Shown here piece after piece: positions 1 through 12,567 of a stretch of DNA of 64,000 nucleotides (position 1 is the first letter of the stretch; every line of letters begins with the position of its first letter). The position numbers were made by a program, and so were the translations under genes. Source of the DNA: Homalodisca vitripennis (lineage: Eukaryota > Arthropoda > Insecta > Hemiptera > Cicadellidae). The notes under the pieces were generated by a model. The model saw only the letters and a list, made by a program, of their open reading frames with translations, had not been told where the DNA came from and searched no databases. Where the stretch lies: contig NC_060214.1 of NCBI RefSeq assembly GCF_021130785.1, positions 4,243,001-4,307,000 of the forward strand, written 5' to 3'.

Positions 1-230
1 GTGATTCCTGACTCAGGCGTGCCACAACGCTTTAGTAAGATTTGTTTATTTTAACCTAGTTTGTAATTATGTATTAGGTTAGTTCTTTACCTGAAGAAGA
101 GATCAGATTGCAGATCTCGAAACGTAGTGTTACTGTTTTCTTGTTTCACTTAACGATGGCAAATGTCCGGAAAAATCCTGTTTCCTTCACAATCCTTCCA
201 TCGTCAAAAATAACCTTCAAACAAAGAAAA
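1..230 (+). repeat. Dispersed repeat, probable Penelope- or LINE-like terminus (copy 1)
   Basis: This segment recurs inside the window: a reverse-complement copy lies near 21145-21300 and a direct copy near 21430-21600. Shared landmarks are ACCTGAAGAAGAGATCAG, the palindromic GAGATC/GATCTC pair, and the phrase around AAATGTCCGGAAAAATCC. Repetition in both orientations marks it as mobile. The family is not certain; assignment to a Penelope-like or LINE terminus is inference. Confidence 0.5.
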
Positions 231-1334
231 CTATTTACTTGCTTCGTTTAATCTAAAAAATAGTATACAAATTGTTGGTATATAAAACATTAACACCAAA
301 TCAAGTTTATTAATTTTTAATAGTATAAACAAATACATCAAATATAAAAGACTTATGATGGTCATAAGTTTATGTGCCACAATTCAAGACTTTCAAGAAC
401 TTTCATGCAAATATTATACATTGTCCGAACTACTTGTGCGAAACACGGTTGTCGTAGGAATGCTTCTTGCACAATTATACAGCAGACAACAGAATAAAAC
501 AGGAACTATATAACGATGTGTAATATTACTTCAGTAACAAACTTTTATGCAATCGCTAAGCACGTAATGTTACGTCAAAAACCGTGACGGGGTTTAATAA
601 TACGATATGTACCTCAATATTATAATAGCATCAGTTACAAGCCTATAGGCTACAAAATATGCCAGGTTGTCCAACATGATATGAGGTCTGGAATTTACTG
701 ATCCATCAGTGCTGCTAGAGGCCTCTCCAGGGCTACCCCACTCTTCAGTAGAAAAAGAAAAACATCCCCTACGATAGTAACTAAATTCAAGCTCAGACCA
801 CGTAACTTAAGTGCTCATGATGGTTAAATTTAACTTTTTCTATTCTATTCTATTTGTAACTATCTAAATAAACTTATTATATTGCACGATAAAAAATAGT
901 GGACGGGAGCAATTACAAGTTAATTTCATTCAATATTTTAACTATTATTTTAAGTTCTTTTCATTTTCCGACATCTTTAACTGTCTCGAATACTATTAAG
1001 AACGTTCATCTCGTAATAGATTTCAATAGTAAAACAATAGAAGTTGTTATCGCATAGTAAAATAGTAGACAAGGATACAGGATTATATTGTTTGCATCAT
1101 TTTGATACTTTTTATTTACCAATTTTACGTTATTTTGTCTTTTTGACACGTCTGTGATCATATCAGATATAATTAACACAGTCCATTTTATAATATATTT
1201 CAATAATAAACAAAATTTTATTTTATACCGTTTTGTACAGAATTACCGGGAGTAGGAAGAGAATAAACACAGCTTTATGTTTTTGTAATTTAGCCTAATT
1301 ATGCATCCTAAAGGGACTACAACTATTATATTTT
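231..1334. other. Non-coding AT-rich stretch
   Basis: No credible coding region. A short TTCTATTCTATTCTA run near 838-856 follows a more GC-rich stretch (about 690-800) and looks like the microsatellite tail of an old LINE 3' end, but no protein is readable. Confidence 0.4.
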
Positions 1335-1339
1335 GTGAA

Positions 1340-1680
1340 ATTAACTCATATATACAATGTTCAAAAAGGGGTATGGAGAAGAAAACATAATAGAGAAATC
1401 AGGGAGCTCTACAATAGTACGGATGTAATAGGAGAAATAAAGTGCAGAAGACTCCGTTTGGGCAGGCCATGTTTTGAGAAGAGAAGAGGTATGCAAACTG
1501 AAGAGGGTAATGTACGGTAACCCAGAAGGAAGACGGCCCCCGGGGGAGACCAAAAGTGAGATGGTGGAACCAGGTGAAGGCTGATATGGAGAAGATAGGC
1601 GCTTCAGAGGAAGATGCAGAGGACCGTTCAAGATGGAGGAGCTTTGTTGGTGCGGCTAAATATCACCTCCGATATAAATA
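1340..1680 (+). pseudogene. LINE ORF2 C-terminal remnant (endonuclease-reverse transcriptase)
   Basis: Switching between two frames, the plus strand reads as the C-terminal tail of an insect non-LTR retrotransposon ORF2: a RKHNREIRELY stretch, then GNPEGRRPPGRPKVRW, a DAEDRSRW stretch and a final AKYHLRYK before a stop. The G(R)RPxGRPKxRW followed by A-x-DR-x-xWR layout is typical of this tail. Upstream reverse transcriptase is absent, so the copy is 5'-truncated, and at least one frameshift is present. A related tail lies at 8281-8490. Confidence 0.6.
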
Positions 1681-1828
1681 GCCCTGGGAGTAAGTAAGAG
1701 TAAGTATACAATGTTCATAAATTACATATATAATAACATGAATATTACAATTTGAATACCAGTTATGAGGCTCTATTCAAAATTGGACAACTTTCAGAAA
1801 AAAAGTTTATTTATTTATAGCCCCTTCT

Positions 1829-1868
1829 CTCCCACAAAGGAATTTATTGTGGGGGTAGGCCTACTGGC
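1829..1868. repeat. Hairpin-bearing short repeat, copy 1
   Basis: CTCCCACAAAGGAATTTATT continues to GTGGGGG and TAGGCCTACT. CCCACAA pairs with TTGTGGG around a 9-nt loop. A near-identical copy lies at 3719-3758. Copy 1 ends a few bases left of the mariner element at 1876. Confidence 0.5.
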
Positions 1869-1875
1869 TGTAGTA

Positions 1876-3237
1876 CAGTGCGTTCGGAAAATTGCTGTGC
1901 ACGAATTGTGACTACGCATTTAACGTATAAAGGAATGACTAAGCATTTTGAAGAAAAAATTAATTTAATACCTTAATTACATTGTTAAACCATACCTTAA
2001 TACATGATTACATTGTTGATAAAATGTGTTCGAAATGGCCTCCTTTGGCATCAATACAGCATTGTATTTGTTTCATTTTGTATGCAAACACCTTACCCAA
2101 CTGAAGATCAGTGATTGATTCCTCGAATGTAAGCCGTTATCGCGGCTTTAAATTCGTCAATCGTGTGTGGTATGTTCCGTTACACTGTTTGTTTCGCTGC
2201 ACCTCATAAAAAGAAATTGGGGGAGTCAGATCAGGATATCTTGCAGGCCACAAATTCTTGGAAATGATCGTGTTCTACCAACACGTTGCGCAGGAAAGCC
2301 ATTGAGATGTTAGACGTATGTGCTGTTGCTCCGTCTTGTTGGAACCAATCATTATTCATTTCCACTTGTGTTAATTGATTCATAAAGTTCTCTAAAATAT
2401 CAGAAGAATAATGATCACTATTAACTGTGTTTAAAAAAAATTGGTCCCACAATGCATGCTCTACTCACGGCAACCCAGACTCCAATTTTTGCTTAGTGTA
2501 AGGACTGCTCGTGTAAAGCGTGAGGGTTAGTTGCCAACCAAAGTCGATTATTATGTGAATTTACATAATCTACCAAGTGAAACGACGCTTCATCTGTATA
2601 AAACGTTATGTCAAGGATGTTTTCGGAATTTTGGTCAATGAAACGTTGAAACCAATGACAATAATTTAGTCTCTTGTCATTATCTGAAGGTTTCAGCTCT
2701 TGAACATACCTTACTTTGTATGGGAATGGGTTAAGTTCTTGTCTGACAACTTGATGTGCGGCAGCAAGTCCGATATCATGCTGTTGTGCTAACTTACGCA
2801 TTGATTTTGTTGAACTTTTTGCCATAGAATCAGAAATATCCAGCAGCTTTTGTTCGTCTAGCTTAGGAGCCTACCACTAAGTTCAGCGCCTTCAACAGGA
2901 ACCAGTTGCCCAAAATTCTTCAATCAGTGTTCATACTGCATTACGCTGAGTAATAATTAAATCTGAAATTTTGCAGAAAATTTAGGCTTTACTAAATCAC
3001 TGCAATTGTCACCTTCACGAAATATGTATTCAACGAGGAAAATGCATTCCTCTACTGAAAGAACCATCGAGTCCAGCAACAAAAAATGTGCAACAGAACT
3101 TCAATAAATGAAACAGGTACAACCTCAACTCAACGACTGACAGGTCTTGCAGTGTTCGGCAACAACAGAGCTACCAACCTAATGGTGAAATTATTCCGTC
3201 ATGTCAAATGGTGCACAATGACTTTCCGAGAGCACAG
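1876..3237 (-). mobile_element. Tc1/mariner-superfamily DNA transposon (degenerate)
   Basis: A transposase pseudogene on the minus strand is bounded by imperfect terminal inverted repeats. The left end reads CAGTGCGTTCGGAAAATTGC and the complement of the right end reads CTGTGCTCTCGGAAAGTCAT; both then run into TGTGCAC. Each outer boundary abuts TA, the target dinucleotide of this superfamily. Length is about 1.36 kb, usual for the group. The divergent TIRs and broken gene indicate an old inactive copy. Confidence 0.7.
2008..3067 (-). pseudogene. Tc1/mariner-like transposase pseudogene
   Basis: Read from 3067 downward, the N-terminus begins SVEECIFLVEYIFREG, typical of the DUF4817 helix-turn-helix found on many insect transposases of this group. 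A second DNA-binding part follows (KSMRKLAQQHDIGLAAAH, 2825-2770). The catalytic domain shows DITFYTDEASFHL (first Asp region) and WFQQDGATAHTSN (second Asp, near 2330). The C-terminal tail ends IDAKGGHFEHIL. Several frameshifts and stops interrupt it. The protein would cut and paste its own element; this copy cannot. Confidence 0.7.
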
Positions 3238-3239
3238 TA

Positions 3240-4955
3240 TAATAAACGGTTGTGAATATGAATCATCAATATTCATGATTATCTAAATCTACGAAACCAA
3301 AATCTCGAACTGAATTACGTTGTAAAAATGTCAAATTACTACTGTTTTTATATCTAAAACATTATAATTTAATGATGAATAAAAACTATCTAGGCTATAT
3401 GAATTTATAAAATGTAAGAAACGAAACCGTGTAATATTTACTTACATTTTACTATATTGACACAAATAACACAAGTACTGTACATAGCCAAATTGAACTT
3501 GTTGCAATTACTCAAATCTCATATAAATAATTTTAATTTGTTTAAATTAATTTTTAACAATATTGTTATTCAACACATTAAACAGTGCTGGCATTAATTA
3601 TTGTAAATAAACCATAATTACACTGTTTTTGTATTAGATAGATTAGGAATTTCTAACCGATAATTAGTATCCTTATTCAATTGAGGTGGTGGGCACTTAC
3701 TATACAGCTGCTCCTTCCCTCCCACAAAGGAATTTATTGTGGGGGATAGGTCTACTTTAAATGGCATTAGCCATACTATAACGGAACTTATGATTATATT
3801 TGAACCAATCATTTATAGGAATAGAAACCAACAGCTAGGGATCACCCACAATTTTAAACAAAATCTATAGTTTTTCGTGTTAATTTTACTCGTATTTGGC
3901 ATAAAACTGTAGAACCCATCAATTTTAAAAAGTAAATACGTATATAAAACTTGTAGGCTTAGCCTGAAATATTTTTATCTTGCCCTATTTGTCAAATTTG
4001 ATTTTATTCACACTAAATCATAATTTAAATTTGTGCTTCCAGTATTATATATCTAAATAACAAAGTAATAAAAGAATTTACCTACATATAAATGCTGTTC
4101 TCTGCTTCAACTAACCGCAATAACCGTATCACCACCACAGTCCTATCATTAGTGAATTGTTTAAAAAATGAATTTGAAAAAGATCAGTCTCACCTCGAAA
4201 ATCGAATGTGAATGATGGTGTATAAATAAATAGAAAAAATAATCGATGCTTCCTAAAATTCGATCTTCTCTTTGCAAACATCGATGTTTTTACATCGATT
4301 GTTGAATTGCGATATTTTTACATTATTTGGTCAAAAACATTGTATTTTACTATTATCAGATAATTATTTCTTACTATTGATTTTACCATAACTACTAAAG
4401 TTATAACCTATTACTTGTGTTGCGTACTTGTCTAACTGGACGAAATTCAGATCGAGAGCTCTCAAAAGTTTTCTTTTAAACTAAATTAATTTATCATTAT
4501 TATTATTAGCTCACTACATAAGTTACAATGATTGTAAATTCTCTTAATCCCACTATCTTTCTTAACTCTCCCCATCCTTCAACTCTCAAGAACCACCCGA
4601 CCTCCCCCCAACACTGTAGCTACTGCACTTGCCTACTCAGCACTCGGAATATTGTACAAAATTGACCCGTCATTTATTTAGTGTCAATAGCCATATCAGC
4701 TCCGTTCGAGAGACTCGTCTCCAAACATTGAACCACTGTTAAAAAAATTAATTAATTTAGTTCAAACGTTATAGTAATGATTTTACTGAAAATTACTGAC
4801 AATCATTGAATTGTGTTTATTTGTCGCCTTTCAATCCAACACAATTAATGATTTTTCATATTTTAGAATTAAAAGCAATATAATTAAATGTAACCTTAAT
4901 TTATGTTCACACATTTATTTTCATAATTTAATTGTGATTCTGTATTCGTTTAATG
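3240..4955. other. Non-coding stretch with second hairpin repeat
   Basis: No gene is recognisable. The stretch holds the second copy of the hairpin repeat (3719-3758) and an ATCGATG/ACATCGATT pair near 4280-4302. The rest is AT-rich. Confidence 0.4.
3719..3758. repeat. Hairpin-bearing short repeat, copy 2
   Basis: Direct copy of the motif at 1829-1868: CTCCCACAAAGGAATTTATT, then GTGGGGG and TAGGTCTACT. Same CCCACAA/TTGTGGG stem. Only a few base differences are seen between copies. Confidence 0.5.
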
Positions 4956-4957
<2 letters not shown>

Positions 4958-5004
<47 letters not shown>

Positions 5005-5019
5005 ATATATACATATAGT
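4958..5019. repeat. (TA)n microsatellite
   Basis: About 60 bp of nearly pure TA dinucleotides with one TATTATAT break. Similar runs occur near 19463-19501, 27482-27500, 56828-56851 and 58110-58160. Confidence 0.9.
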
Positions 5020-8000
5020 TATATTCTACTCAATTTTGAAACATCGGTATTTTTGGAGAATCGATAAATTTGGTGTGATGTGTCGATTTCATGTTTTATA
5101 ATATATCGATATTTCGAGAAATTGCTACCACTGTGCGGAAGCTAATAAACTCAAGTTCACTGTCAATGTCAACAGCTGTTTGAATGATAATTGATAAAAC
5201 AAACCAACGCAACGCCTCCCTGTCTCTACTCAATCATAAATAACATAAAATAGAAGTCTAAAGTCTGACTTTACTTGACGTTATTAAAATAAAAGTGCAT
5301 GCATAACGTAGTAAGAATAATAATATTGCATTAGGTCCATCAGGGACTATGGCCTATTAATTTGTGTACATTAACTTTTAATATTTACAAACAAATATAA
5401 ATTATTTCGGCCCACATATGAAATAAAAGTCCAGATGGGCCCAATAACATATTATAAGTTGGGTACACACTTGTTATAATTACTGAACTATATTTAGGTC
5501 AGCTATAGCAGATTTGAAGTTTTATTTTTCAATAGTAGGAATACTTGATTATTAATTATTCTTATAGTGAAGGATATTATTGAGTAACAATTAAACGTGT
5601 AGTTAACCCTCCACTCTTGCTGACCGACGCGATGGCACAAGCCGGGATAAACAAACAGCTGTTGCTTCTCAAACGTGAGTTATGACAAATTTGTTGCTCT
5701 TGAGTTGTGGAAGCGTACCTTCAATGTGGCGGTGCTCCATTATGCGTTGACGGATTTAGTTGGGAAAAGTATTGTTGGAATTTTGATAAAAATAGTTGGT
5801 ATCTTGTAAATTTTGTATAACTATACTGGATATTTTGTTATTTGACTTAAAAACAGACGCCATTTCGTTAATATTAAAGCAAATCACAATTATTTTTTTG
5901 AGTTTTCCTCTTATTTTTCATAACCTATTTGCAAAGTTGGTAACTCTAGCTGTACTAGTTCTAGAAATAATAATCTTTGTATTATAAAATGACGGCTAGT
6001 GGGTAAGCAACACATTCTCAACCTACGTTTATTGAACATTTTCTGTTTGGAAACATGAGTACTATATTAGCCACAAAAGTTTGAACACTCTTTTGTGAAC
6101 ATCTATATACGCTCGATTAATAGAAAGTTATAATTTGACAGAGCAGTTTTGTAAAATTGAAGACACGTAATTGCACAGTACAGCTATGTCTACAATGCTA
6201 TTATTATCTACTATCGTGTTTTATTGAAGAGCTGTAGAACCTTGAAGGACTGTGGTTATGATTATTTATAGTTGTACACGCTGGCTTGACCTGAAGCTAC
6301 ACTCAAAATTCACATTCAATCAAATCTTCCCACCATAGCTACATTATGTTAAGAGTTGTATTAGTTGTATCAGGATATTAGAATTTGTGTCCTTCAAGAA
6401 CAGGAGTAGTATAGCATTCAATTCTGCCAACCAGCAATATGGTAGACTGACACTAGTGGAACTTTGAGTATAAACTTATCCAATAATTAGTTTTTTAAAG
6501 CATGAGCTCTTTTATATTGGGAATAAACTGTATTACTAGACAAATAACACAATTATCAAATACGTTTAAATTTATTTTTCATGACCTTGCAACATCAAAG
6601 ATGCCATCATCAGGAGTAAATTCAAGAACCGTTTAAACTTTGACGTTCCTATTTTATTTATTGTGACAAAAGTATAATTCATTAGTTAATTATAGAATTT
6701 TAACAGACATAAAAAAGTTATACAGCAAAAACAAATGTATTAATTGAAATTATACACAATTTAATTTATCATTAATAAAATCAAACTGGAAATTGGTAAT
6801 ATGTTGATAATTTATTGAGTGATTAGTTTCTTATGATGTCCAATTAAATAGTTCATTACTTGAAACACTGGCCAAATTCTTTTATTACAACAATTAATCA
6901 ATGATACATAGCTTTCAACCCAGGACTATCAGATTTATTAATTAATATTATTTTTAGTTGAACTTCAACAACAGCCACAGGCAAGTGACAACTAGACCTC
7001 CTAAACCAAAGAGGGGGCCACCTGAGTTTAAGTATATCGTTATAATTGCTGTAACAGGCAATTTTGCATTTCGATACTACAAAAAATTTAATGTTTGGAA
7101 AGAAATTTACTAGTAACCAAAAATTAGTTCATAAAGTTAGGTTAATTTTATTTTTTATGGTTACATTACAAGAGTAATTAGGGTTGCTCATAGAAATGTC
7201 CTTTTTCAAAATCTAAAATCTTAATTCCTTCGACCCCCTGGATCTATCAATGTTCTAAATAACTTCAGAATGATTTAACATTATATGTTTATCCACAACA
7301 TTAAACACTGATTTTCTACAAAATCAAAATACAAATATATCATGCATTAAATTAGCACTAAGTTTGAAGTAAGTGTGGGAGCTATTAGTTGATCAGATTC
7401 CCCCAGTTGTTACTAATTGTAAAACAAGGGTGGAACATTGGTTTTCATTATAAATCAGTCCATAAATTCTGTTTCCTAAGCACCCATTTCTGAAACATAG
7501 TTTTTATTTCAAATTAATTCCAAATTTAACATTTGCTCTGTTTTTAACTCATCAAATGATCTCCAAAATTATTGAACAAAGTTAAAATTTAAAAATGTAA
7601 AGCAAGAATGTAAATTATAAAACCGGGCTGTGGATGGAACAAAACTTACATTGTACAATCAGGATTTGTAATGAAAAGATTAAAAGAACACAAAAATAAG
7701 AAGGACAATATTGACAGATCCAAATAAGTAGAACTAGCTGTAAAGAAAAATCGTTAGATGAACTTTAAATCATCAAGTGTTCCTTTTAAGGAATCTTCAT
7801 TTACCAAAAGAAACCAAATTGACAATGCATGTATGTCTGTTCTGTTTTTATAACTGTACTGCTTCTATCAAAGATTCAACACTTCCACAATTAAACCGTT
7901 CAAAATGTTAACATTAAATATTATTGTAGATTAAATTCAGCAGCCAGTAGATGCAGGTTTGCTTCAAAGCTTTTACCTACACTTTGTTTGAAGATTGTTT

Positions 8001-8280
8001 TTGACAATGAAATTATTGTAAATTTTACCTAGCCTTACAAAGTCTTAAATCTAGAAAACAATAATAACACCAACCCTTCTCTATGAAGCAGTCATAGTTC
8101 TTGATACAAATTTACAGAAAAAGCTGATTGTTTTGGAAAATAAAATACTAAAAATATGCTTTGGTACCTTATTAGAAAATGGAGTGTGGCAAATAAAACA
8201 ACAAACAAATTAAATAGCCCTTAAAAACTGTTGAAATTGTAACCAATACCAAAATTGTTTGCTCTAAGCTGGGCACACAA
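5020..8280. other. Non-coding AT-rich stretch
   Basis: No coding region or RNA gene is supportable. ATCGAT-type words occur near 5062 and 5103. CAACAGCTGTT lies near 5170 and AAACAGCTGTTG near 5651. Open frames here are short and of low complexity. Confidence 0.4.
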
Positions 8281-8490
8281 TAAGCAAGGAAGATGATGGA
8301 TGCTCTAATCAAGCAAGTTTGGAAAGAAACCCCTGATGGAAGAAGACCTAATGGATGCCCAAAGAAAAGGTGTAAAAACCAAGTGCTATCAACATGAACA
8401 GGATGTGTCAAAGAAGAGGATGCGGAAGATCAGAAAACATTGGAGGCAGATTGTTGCCGAGGCCAAATACCACCTTGAACTAAAACCATA
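8281..8490 (+). pseudogene. LINE ORF2 C-terminal remnant
   Basis: In shifting frames this reads ALIKQVWKETPDGRRPNGCP, then KKRWKN, DAEDQKHWRQIVAEAKYHLE and a stop. It matches the same ORF2 tail layout as 1340-1680 but is a different, more decayed copy. No reverse transcriptase remains upstream. Confidence 0.55.
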
Positions 8491-11400
8491 AACTTTAAAG
8501 TAAACTTAGAAATAAATTCTTCAAATTGAAACGTCACTTGGTCACCTGCTACATTTATAGTCAATGCTAAATATTAACAACTTTTGATTTTATGAGATTT
8601 AATTAATTCTAAATATTTAAACTTTTATGAGAAAAGTTAATTACCAATTGTAATACGTTTATGATCCTTAACGAAAAGTCTGCTGCAAGATGAGAGCAAC
8701 AAGCAAATGTGTTTACTAATTGACAGTGACAATTCTGGGTACAACTTTAATAATTTTCTGTCAACATTTTTTGAGAATCTTGGGCCACTCAAGCCTCCCT
8801 TAAGTACATACTTTTATGTAACTAAATGTATTAACGTAAATGTGAGCTATGAGATGGTGTTGTAATACCACAACACATGAACAATTTAGCAACAACAGTT
8901 GTAAATGCTTAAGTTCTCCAAACATCAACTATAAATAAAACTACTTTATGAGTTTATCATTTAAATTCTTATCCAAAGGAAATAAGAAATGAATTAAGAC
9001 AAAGTAATGATTTTAAAATAGAATATTTCCTCATTTAAGTACTAATATAATAAAGGATTTCAGTTATTAATCAATACAACTTGCATTGTAAATCTTACTC
9101 ACCTTTATGTTATGACAATATCCCAGAAAATTGTGATAAATTTGTCCAAGGTGTCAAATCAAGTAAGTGAACTGTAGCAGTTCACAATCAGCTGTCTAAT
9201 TGACCTTCAGTGCCTTTTATACACCACTCCAAACCTCCCCCCCCTCGCCATTCTTATAGCTGTGAAGATATATCTGCCGAGTCATGTTTATTGACAAGTC
9301 GCTTCCTCATTTATTTTCCTTTTGAACAATCTTTGAAGGTGGTGCAATTGGTAGTAATAACAGTTTTAACATTTTGAAAGAAAAGTTTGGCCATAATTGT
9401 GAGCGATTTGTAATATTATTCTCTACTAATAAATAGTTTTCTTTTACTTAATTTTAATTCAAACATTATTACTGAATTAATCTTCAGATAATTTGAATAC
9501 AATTTCTTTCTTTCTGGCCTTTTTACAAAATGAACAACTTATAAATACTGTTTAATAAAGAGCAATAATAAGAAAATTCACAATATAATATATATATAGT
9601 ATCTTACCAGTTTATAAATACTTTGCATAGGTACTGAATTAACGCTGACAAGAAACTTATTTCACTGTTATTAAGACCAGATAAAAAATATTATTTAATT
9701 TGACAATATTAAATACTAGTGTTTAATTTGAGAACTTCATTAACGAAGCAGTCTTTTGAATAATTAGTTAGACTAAATTTGAAAGAAATAATGAAATGGC
9801 GATACTAATTATTATTTTTAATCAATTTAAATCATTAATTAGTTGATATATCACATTTTAATAATCTATGAATATTCAGCTAACTATATATTGAATTCTA
9901 AGCGGTTTACCTTGATTTGAAGAAAATAACAATCTACAGAGTGAATTGCCAATCACATAATTTTAAAAAAGATAGTACAAATTATGAACTAATTAGAACA
10001 AACTAATATGAATGATAACCACCAGGGAAAACTTGGATATTGTTCTCAAACTCCAAAAAATGAGTATTAGAATAATGAAAAAAATTGAAAACAAATGCTA
10101 GTGTTAAAGACTTCTTAAAGAGCTCAAGATTTTTACAGTATATGGATTATACATATATAAAAGTATAAAATATGTAAAAAATAAAAAAACAGGCCTTCCA
10201 TGTTAAAAGTACAGTACAGTAAGATGTGGTATCACACTGGACATACATAGACTGTAGTTTTATGAAGGAAAACACTAAAAAAGTTTTAATTAAAATACCA
10301 CTAACAATAACTGCAGAGAAAAATAGTACAATATTTAAGAAAAAAAATTGAAGTCATACTTAATTTCTTTCTTTACATTCATTTGACAAGTTTTGTAATT
10401 GTAGGTTGAGCTGAGTTTTTTTATTATCACTGCAACAAACCAATTTGTGTTTATGTATTTATTTCGATTGTTTTGTGTATTTATTTCAATTAATGTTGCT
10501 AATGTATTGTTTATTACTGAAATATATAATTACTATTGTTATAGTTCAATAGTTTAAACAGGTTTCTTTTTAATTATTTATAATATCGTTTTATTTTATT
10601 TTTATTATGGCTAAAGCTGCAATTATTGGGGAGTTTGTGATTATATTGACTATAAGATTAGGGTATTTTATCACATTATAACCTCTTAGTTTACAAGTTA
10701 AGTAATGTTTGTAAGACTATTCAATGTACATAAAATGTATATTCAATGAATGAAGAGATTTTCAATTCAATTCAATACTTAGTTTTTAATTACTACTAAT
10801 TGAGCTTACATAATTTGAAGATGATTGATATCCAAAATTGTGCACTCTCAAATCACATCAAACCGTTTCGGTTGGGTTATCATGCCCAAATAAGCGCACC
10901 CACACACTTACAAGTAATCCTAGTAGATTCTATAACTTTCCATCATCCAGCATCCTGTGATAGACTCTTTGGTTGTATCTATACCACTACAACCAATCTA
11001 CAGTTATTGGTCATAGACAAAAACTCATCAATATGGCTGGTTGATAATAAGATTGCCTTGAAGTAGAAAAGGTTGGTAAATTCCAATAATTTTACAATGC
11101 TTTGTAAGGACCATTCAATTGAGGTTAATTTAAGTGAGAAGAAAAGTATGCAAAACTTGAGAGTTCAAAGTCAAAGATGTTTAATTAATTACTATGGGAA
11201 GTCCATGATGAAAATAATAAGTTCCTTGAGAGTGTTCTAGGAAGGACTAAAGTGAGATGTCTTTCCATAATTAGTGAGAATGGAAAGTTAGATCAGGACA
11301 AGATTAGAGGAATACCTTACATAGGACTTTAAAATGCTGTTTTCAAAATGTTTTTTTTTATTATTACAGGAGAAGTGGTACTGATTTAAAGCAGGATTTT

Positions 11401-11834
11401 GGGACACTTGTTATGAACCCTAAGGAAAAACAGTTCAAGTTAAGGACATGATTTTGTACAGTATGTACATTAAAGATACTGGATCCCTTCAAATTATCAT
11501 ATAATTAAAAATTCATTATTTCCATAATATATTTTTGTAATAGCTATAACTCACATATGTTCTGTAAAAAATTTCACATTTTTACCTTCTGCTGTTTTCA
11601 ATTGGGTCTCATTAAAAAATTGCATACATTTCCAAATATATTATCTGTAATTTCTAGTGGATTGATAAAAAATTACACCTTTTTTATCTTTAGGGTTAGT
11701 ATCTGGGCTATGAATTTTAAAAGTAAACAAATTTCCCACCCAAAATAATTGTATCATCTTACTCAGATTAATTATTTCCAACAAAGCACGCAACATTACA
11801 TATTTTTAAGAATTTACATTTTAAAATTTATAAA
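8491..11834. other. Non-coding AT-rich stretch
   Basis: Nothing recognisable as a gene. TTCAATTCAATTCAA near 10762-10777 resembles the short-repeat tail of a LINE 3' end, but no protein remnant is legible before it. A C-run lies near 9237. Confidence 0.4.
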
Positions 11835-12567
11835 ATGTCTTCTGGTATCTATGCACTCCGACAGATGTCGCAGATTTGTAGTATACAGACATTGCGGACT
11901 ATATATTTCTCACTAGTACATTCACACTTAGCCTATGGAATTAGTATATATGGTGCAACGACAAAGAAAAATTTAGACAAAATTTTACACCAACAAAAGA
12001 GAGCTCTTAGAGCAATGTTTAGACTAAAAAAAAACAGAATCTGTCAAAAATTTGTTTTCAGAACACAAAATTTTAACTGTTTACAGTCTATACATACATG
12101 AGACAGTGATATATATAAAACAAAATGAGAGAAATGCAAAACCTACAAAAATTTTACATCATTATAATACTAGATTTAAAAGAAATGTCCCTCAGCACAA
12201 ACTAGAATTTTTCAAAAAAAAAGAACTGATTTTATGGGCCATAAATTCTTAACAAAACTACCAACAAAAATAATAAATGAAGAAAATCTTATTAAAATGA
12301 AAAAAGAGTTAAAAATATATTTGATAAATCTGGCTCTGTACTCCCTTGATGAGTTTTGGGAGGGAAGGTAGATTGGGAATGCCTGGTATGTAATTTTAGT
12401 ATTTCATGTATATAAGCTTCTGGATTGTTTATTTCTTATTACATTGTATAATTTTAATTTTAAATGACATATAGATTAATTAGTATATTGAAAAAAACTT
12501 ATTGACACTATTCATGTACACGCTGTACTATGTACGAATAAAGAATTTTTGATCTTGAATCTTGAAA
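11835..12567 (+). mobile_element. 5'-truncated non-LTR retrotransposon (Jockey/CR1-like RT C-terminus and 3' tail)
   Basis: The first frame starts SSGIYALRQMSQICSIQTLR and continues YFSLVHSHLAYGISIYG and QQKRALRAMF, the thumb and C-terminal region of Jockey/CR1-type LINE reverse transcriptase. A +1 shift then gives KILTVYSLYIHETVIYI and HHYNTRFKRNVPQHKLEFF, the usual HxYNTR tail. After the stop near 12371 there is a 3' UTR ending in GATCTTGAATCTTGAA, a short-repeat LINE tail. Palm-domain catalytic residues are missing, so the copy is dead. Confidence 0.75.

Noticed and set aside
6570..6650. Hammerhead-like CTGATGATGGC...GAAA on the minus strand
   Set aside because: The sequence between the core boxes cannot form a stem II adjoining both of them; probably just a LINE or SINE tail phrase.
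10800..11066. 88-residue frame
   Set aside because: No domain or splice context; typical chance frame in AT-rich DNA.
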